The position numbers and the translations under genes are program-made. Below, piece by piece: positions 6,421-8,566 of a stretch of DNA of 8,566 bases (positions are counted from its first letter, which is position 1; each line of letters begins with the position of its first letter). The notes below the pieces were generated by a model that worked only from the letters and a program-made list of their open reading frames with translations, had not been told where the DNA came from and made no database searches. The DNA comes from Chryseosolibacter sp039917935 (GTDB taxonomy: Bacteria; Bacteroidota; Bacteroidia; Cytophagales; Cyclobacteriaceae): assembly GCA_039917935.1 (NCBI GenBank), contig JBDSIM010000225.1, positions 1 through 8,566 on the forward strand. The letters run 5' to 3'.

Positions 6421-7467
6421 ATGATTGATTTTCAAAAAGCAGTTCTCAGTAAACTCGTCATCCACAAAACAGGCAATAAAATTTTGGAAGAAGGCGTCAC
6501 TCTCTCCAATGAAGTGGTTGATATCACCCGGCAAACTGAGTTGGGGCAAGTATTAAAAACCTATTTTCTTTCCCCCTTTAAAGAACCGGCTTATTATCAA
6601 TTTCACCATGTGTCATCTCTTGAACTGAATGAAATCTACACTATATCCTCTACCCTCTTTGGATCTACCAAGGCGTTTATAAAAAAATCGAAAGATATCG
6701 CCAATATACTTTACCAATATTCCAATCACCCGAAAATAAAAAGCGGCGAATTATACATCGCGTACTTCGAGGAGTGCAACATCAACAATGAAATTACCGA
6801 TGCCATCGGGATCTTCAAATCCGAAAATAAAGAAACCTTCTTAAAAGTATTTGAAGAAGGACGGGGTTTTCTGGTCAGTCACGATGAGGGAACGAGTATC
6901 AAAAAACCTGACAAAGCCTGTCTTATCCTAAATATAAAGGCGGATGAAGGTTTCATCGTGTGCATACTCGACAATCAGAATGTGGGAAACGAAGCGCAGT
7001 ATTGGAAAGATGAATTCCTGAAACTAAAACCCCTGGCCGACAATTATTTTCAAACCCAAAACTATCTGAGCCTCGCGAAAGATTTTGTAACCGATCGGTT
7101 GGATGAGGAGTTTGAAGTCTCCAAAGCCGACCAGATCGATTATTTAAACCGCTCAATCAATTACTTCAAAAAAAATGAACATTTCAATGAACAGGATTTT
7201 GCCCTTGATGTCTTTGAACACAAGGAGGTAATCAAATCGTTTAAAAAGTTTAAAGGAGATTTTGAAAACCAACATGAAGTGGATGTCGTCAGCGAATTTG
7301 AGATTTCAGCACATGCCGTAAAGAGACAAGCCAGGATTTTCAAAAGTGTTTTAAAGCTGGATAGGAACTTCCACATCTACATTCATGGCGACGGAGACCT
7401 TATCGAAAAAGGTGTTGATGTTGACGGGAGGAAGTATTATAAGATTTATTATAAGGAGGAAAGTTAG
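6421..7467 (+). CDS. Nucleoid-associated protein, NA37/NdpA family
   Basis: This protein (348 residues from 6421) matches the Bacteroidota branch of the NA37 (YejK/NdpA) family. Numbered from the alternative ATG at 6412, the marks are a start IDFQKAVLSKLVIHKTGNK (5-23), NHPKIKSGELYIAYFE (105-120), DAIGIFKSENKETFLKV (130-146), GNEAQYWKDEFL (192-203), QIDYLNRSINYFK (241-253) and the closing KLDRNFHIYIHGDGDLIEKG (315-334). Members bind the nucleoid; their molecular role is poorly defined, and some relatives are linked to defence or conjugation. Nothing here points to defence. It is soluble, with no signal or membrane helix. I prefer ATG 6421 because relatives begin at MIDF; ATG 6412 would add only MGI. 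The gene stands alone downstream of the repeat-bearing divergent region. Its TAG (7465-7467) abuts the left inverted repeat of the GxxExxY remnant. Confidence 0.87.
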   Translation: MIDFQKAVLSKLVIHKTGNKILEEGVTLSNEVVDITRQTELGQVLKTYFLSPFKEPAYYQFHHVSSLELNEIYTISSTLFGSTKAFIKKSKDIANILYQYSNHPKIKSGELYIAYFEECNINNEITDAIGIFKSENKETFLKVFEEGRGFLVSHDEGTSIKKPDKACLILNIKADEGFIVCILDNQNVGNEAQYWKDEFLKLKPLADNYFQTQNYLSLAKDFVTDRLDEEFEVSKADQIDYLNRSINYFKKNEHFNEQDFALDVFEHKEVIKSFKKFKGDFENQHEVDVVSEFEISAHAVKRQARIFKSVLKLDRNFHIYIHGDGDLIEKGVDVDGRKYYKIYYKEES

Positions 7468-7509
7468 TCGGAATCGCGGATTGACGCTGATTTTTGGATT
7501 TCGCAGACT
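7467..7509 (+). repeat. Left inverted repeat flanking the GxxExxY remnant
   Basis: The segment beginning GTCGGAATCGCGGATT and ending GGATTTCGCAGACT aligns with the reverse complement of 7677-7718 over 43 columns, with 34 matches, 8 mismatches and 1 gap (about 79%). It is rich in the GGATT/CGCGGATT submotif. The first base is the last base of the NA37 stop codon. Confidence 0.75.
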
Positions 7510-7656
7510 TCAGTCAAGTCCGGCTTGCTTAAATTCAGGAGCAAGGGCCCGCTGATAAATGACCTCCTGAAAACCATTTCCAAGAAACTTATGAACTTCA
7601 AAAGCACAGCCTATGATTTTCCCGGTAATGTCTTTATGCTTCAGGTCATCCATCAT
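7510..7656 (-). pseudogene. GxxExxY protein gene, 3'-truncated remnant
   Basis: From the ATG at 7656 (a second lies at 7653) the frame gives MMDDLKHKDITGKIIG, then a helix with EVHKFLGNG and the diagnostic GFQEVIY (bases 7555-7575), and FKQAGLD before a TGA at 7510-7512. This is the start of the GxxExxY family, whose members are usually about 120-130 residues. Here 48 remain. The downstream half, with the conserved DFLV and ELKA-type strands, is missing; only 42 bp separate this stop from the NA37 stop. The loss coincides with the edge of the left inverted repeat. An earlier in-frame ATG at 7692 lies inside the right repeat and adds residues unlike the family start, so it was not used. The family function is uncertain, and this copy is probably dead. 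Confidence 0.75.
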
Positions 7657-7676
7657 GCTTACAACAAATGAATAAT

Positions 7677-7718
7677 AATCCGCGAAATCCACTAATCCGC
7701 TTAGTCCGCGATTCAGAC
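7677..7718 (-). repeat. Right inverted repeat flanking the GxxExxY remnant
   Basis: This is the partner of 7467-7509. Its plus strand reads AATCCGCGAAATCC, then CACTAATCCGCTTAGTCCGCG and ATTCAGAC with CG-rich ATCCGCG units. The outer end covers the last codon and stop codon of the PhyH gene. Beyond the arms there is further short complementarity (GGAAAG at 7458-7463 against CTTTCC at 7718-7723) but no obvious direct target-site duplication. Confidence 0.75.
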
Positions 7719-8566
7719 TTTCCCCGGATCAAACAACAAAGGAAAAAACTGCCCCTCCATTTTCTTTCCTTTCGCAATAGGGGGAACCCCTTGCAGCAGT
7801 TCTCCGTCAGAATCTGATTTTGTTTCATCCGCAAATACGTTTAATACAAACGCGCGACGTGGACGGGCTGATTTGTTTTCGTAAGATCCATGTACCATTA
7901 GGGGATGGTGAAAAGTGCCATAACCCTTTTTCATTTCAATGGGTACTTTTTTCGCAAACTCTTTGGTTTGTTCAGGATTAAGAAATGCATTGATCCCATT
8001 CATATCCCCGGCGAGTGCCGGCTTATCCAACAGTCCCCAGTGCTGACTTTTGGGAACATAATACAGGCAGCCGTTTTCGGTGGATACGTCGTCAAGCGCA
8101 ACCCAGCAGGTAAGATGTTGCATAGGTTTTGTGCGTGTCCAGTAACTGTAATCCTGATGCCATGCTACGACGCCACCATGATGAGCAGGTTTGTAAAAAA
8201 GTTGATCATGCCAGAATCTCACCGGCTTATTTTCTAACAATTGGCTGGCGGCCACAACAAAAGCAGGATTCCATAAAGCATCGTGAAAACCGGAAGTGAT
8301 ACGCCAGTGACCCAATGAGTGAAACAAAACATGGTCAGGATTGGTTGATTCATTGGTATGAAATTCATGGAACAAATGGTTCCCTGGGTGCGATGGCTCC
8401 TTAATTTCGTCAAGTTCTTTGTTGAGTGACGCAACCTGATGGTCATCTAAGAGCTTAATACCCGACAAATATCCAAATTCGCGGAAGAAGTTAACCTGGT
8501 CATCGGATAACCGATATTTTTCCCATGCGTCCTCTGCGGAAATCTGTGGGAATAAATCACTGACCG
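7713..8566 (-). CDS. Phytanoyl-CoA dioxygenase (PhyH) family protein, 5' end outside the window
   Basis: The frame stays open to the right edge, giving 283 visible residues. The TTG at 8468 is not the start, because the residues before it (KYRLSDDQVNFFREFGYL) are the usual PhyH opening. The family belongs to the Fe(II)/2-oxoglutarate-dependent oxygenases, which hydroxylate C-H bonds using O2. The iron-binding triad is visible as H-x-D in AWHQDYSYW (codons around 8151-8159) and the distal His in HPLMVHGSYENKS (codon near 7890-7892), followed by RPRRAFVLNVFAD, which supplies the 2-oxoglutarate-binding Arg. LTCWVALDDVSTENGCLYYVPKSQHWG is the expected core between them. No signal peptide can be judged because the N-terminus is missing. 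The substrate is unknown; many bacterial members act on small metabolites. The stop codon TGA (7713-7715) lies inside the right inverted repeat of the GxxExxY remnant. Confidence 0.88.
   Translation of the reverse strand, partial: VSDLFPQISAEDAWEKYRLSDDQVNFFREFGYLSGIKLLDDHQVASLNKELDEIKEPSHPGNHLFHEFHTNESTNPDHVLFHSLGHWRITSGFHDALWNPAFVVAASQLLENKPVRFWHDQLFYKPAHHGGVVAWHQDYSYWTRTKPMQHLTCWVALDDVSTENGCLYYVPKSQHWGLLDKPALAGDMNGINAFLNPEQTKEFAKKVPIEMKKGYGTFHHPLMVHGSYENKSARPRRAFVLNVFADETKSDSDGELLQGVPPIAKGKKMEGQFFPLLFDPGKV

Noticed and set aside
7646..7834. 62-residue minus-strand open frame across the PhyH end and the right repeat
   Set aside because: It overlaps the PhyH 3' end in another frame, and the sequence is compositionally odd with no homology I recognise.
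7905..8237. 110-residue plus-strand open frame
   Set aside because: It is antisense to the conserved core of the PhyH gene, including its iron-binding residues, and has no family features.
8466..8468. TTG as the start of the PhyH gene
   Set aside because: The frame continues upstream to the window edge with the conserved PhyH N-terminal pattern, so the gene is simply cut by the window.

Overview
The window looks like chromosomal DNA from a Bacteroidota member, probably of the Cytophagales (Chryseolinea/Ohtaekwangia-like). This is inferred from moderate to low GC, the absence of strong Shine-Dalgarno sequences, short lipoprotein signals ending in VAC or TSC, a Bacteroidota-type 350-residue nucleoid-associated protein, and a set of periplasmic families common in that group. 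The genus is a guess; no marker gene is present.

Layout. Bases 1-222 (+) are the 3' end of a PQQ-dependent dehydrogenase. It converges on a DUF1080 (3-keto-glycoside hydrolase-like) lipoprotein at 355-1152 (-). That gene diverges, across a 178-bp gap carrying two adjacent small palindromes, from a Tat-exported sugar-phosphate isomerase/epimerase-like TIM barrel at 1331-2275 (+). Next come two minus-strand genes, probably co-transcribed: a four-helix membrane protein of unknown function (2762-3313), then an NTF2/SnoaL-like lipoprotein (2307-2729). A well-formed rho-independent terminator (3375-3405, minus strand) closes a two-gene operon for a molybdenum hydroxylase of the isoquinoline 1-oxidoreductase type: [2Fe-2S] subunit (5608-6069), then the Tat-exported molybdopterin subunit (3443-5605). 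A 342-bp divergent gap (6070-6411) holds nested inverted repeats. It leads to a nucleoid-associated protein of the NA37/NdpA family (start 6421 preferred, end 7467, +). Between that gene and a PhyH-family dioxygenase entering from the right edge (7713-8566, -) lies a 3'-truncated GxxExxY gene, framed by imperfect 42-43-bp inverted repeats.

How the genes fit together. The left half and the Mo-hydroxylase are mostly envelope enzymes for oxidising or cleaving small organic molecules. The quinoprotein, the DUF1080 lipoprotein and the exported TIM barrel fit oxidative (3-keto) sugar or glycoside breakdown. The Mo-hydroxylase oxidises aldehydes or N-heterocycles, and its electron-accepting cytochrome is not encoded here. 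The PhyH protein is a likely cytoplasmic Fe(II)/2-oxoglutarate oxygenase, and the NA37 protein is housekeeping. No complete new system is visible. The most unusual items are the GxxExxY remnant with its inverted repeats and the nested inverted repeats at 6080-6387.
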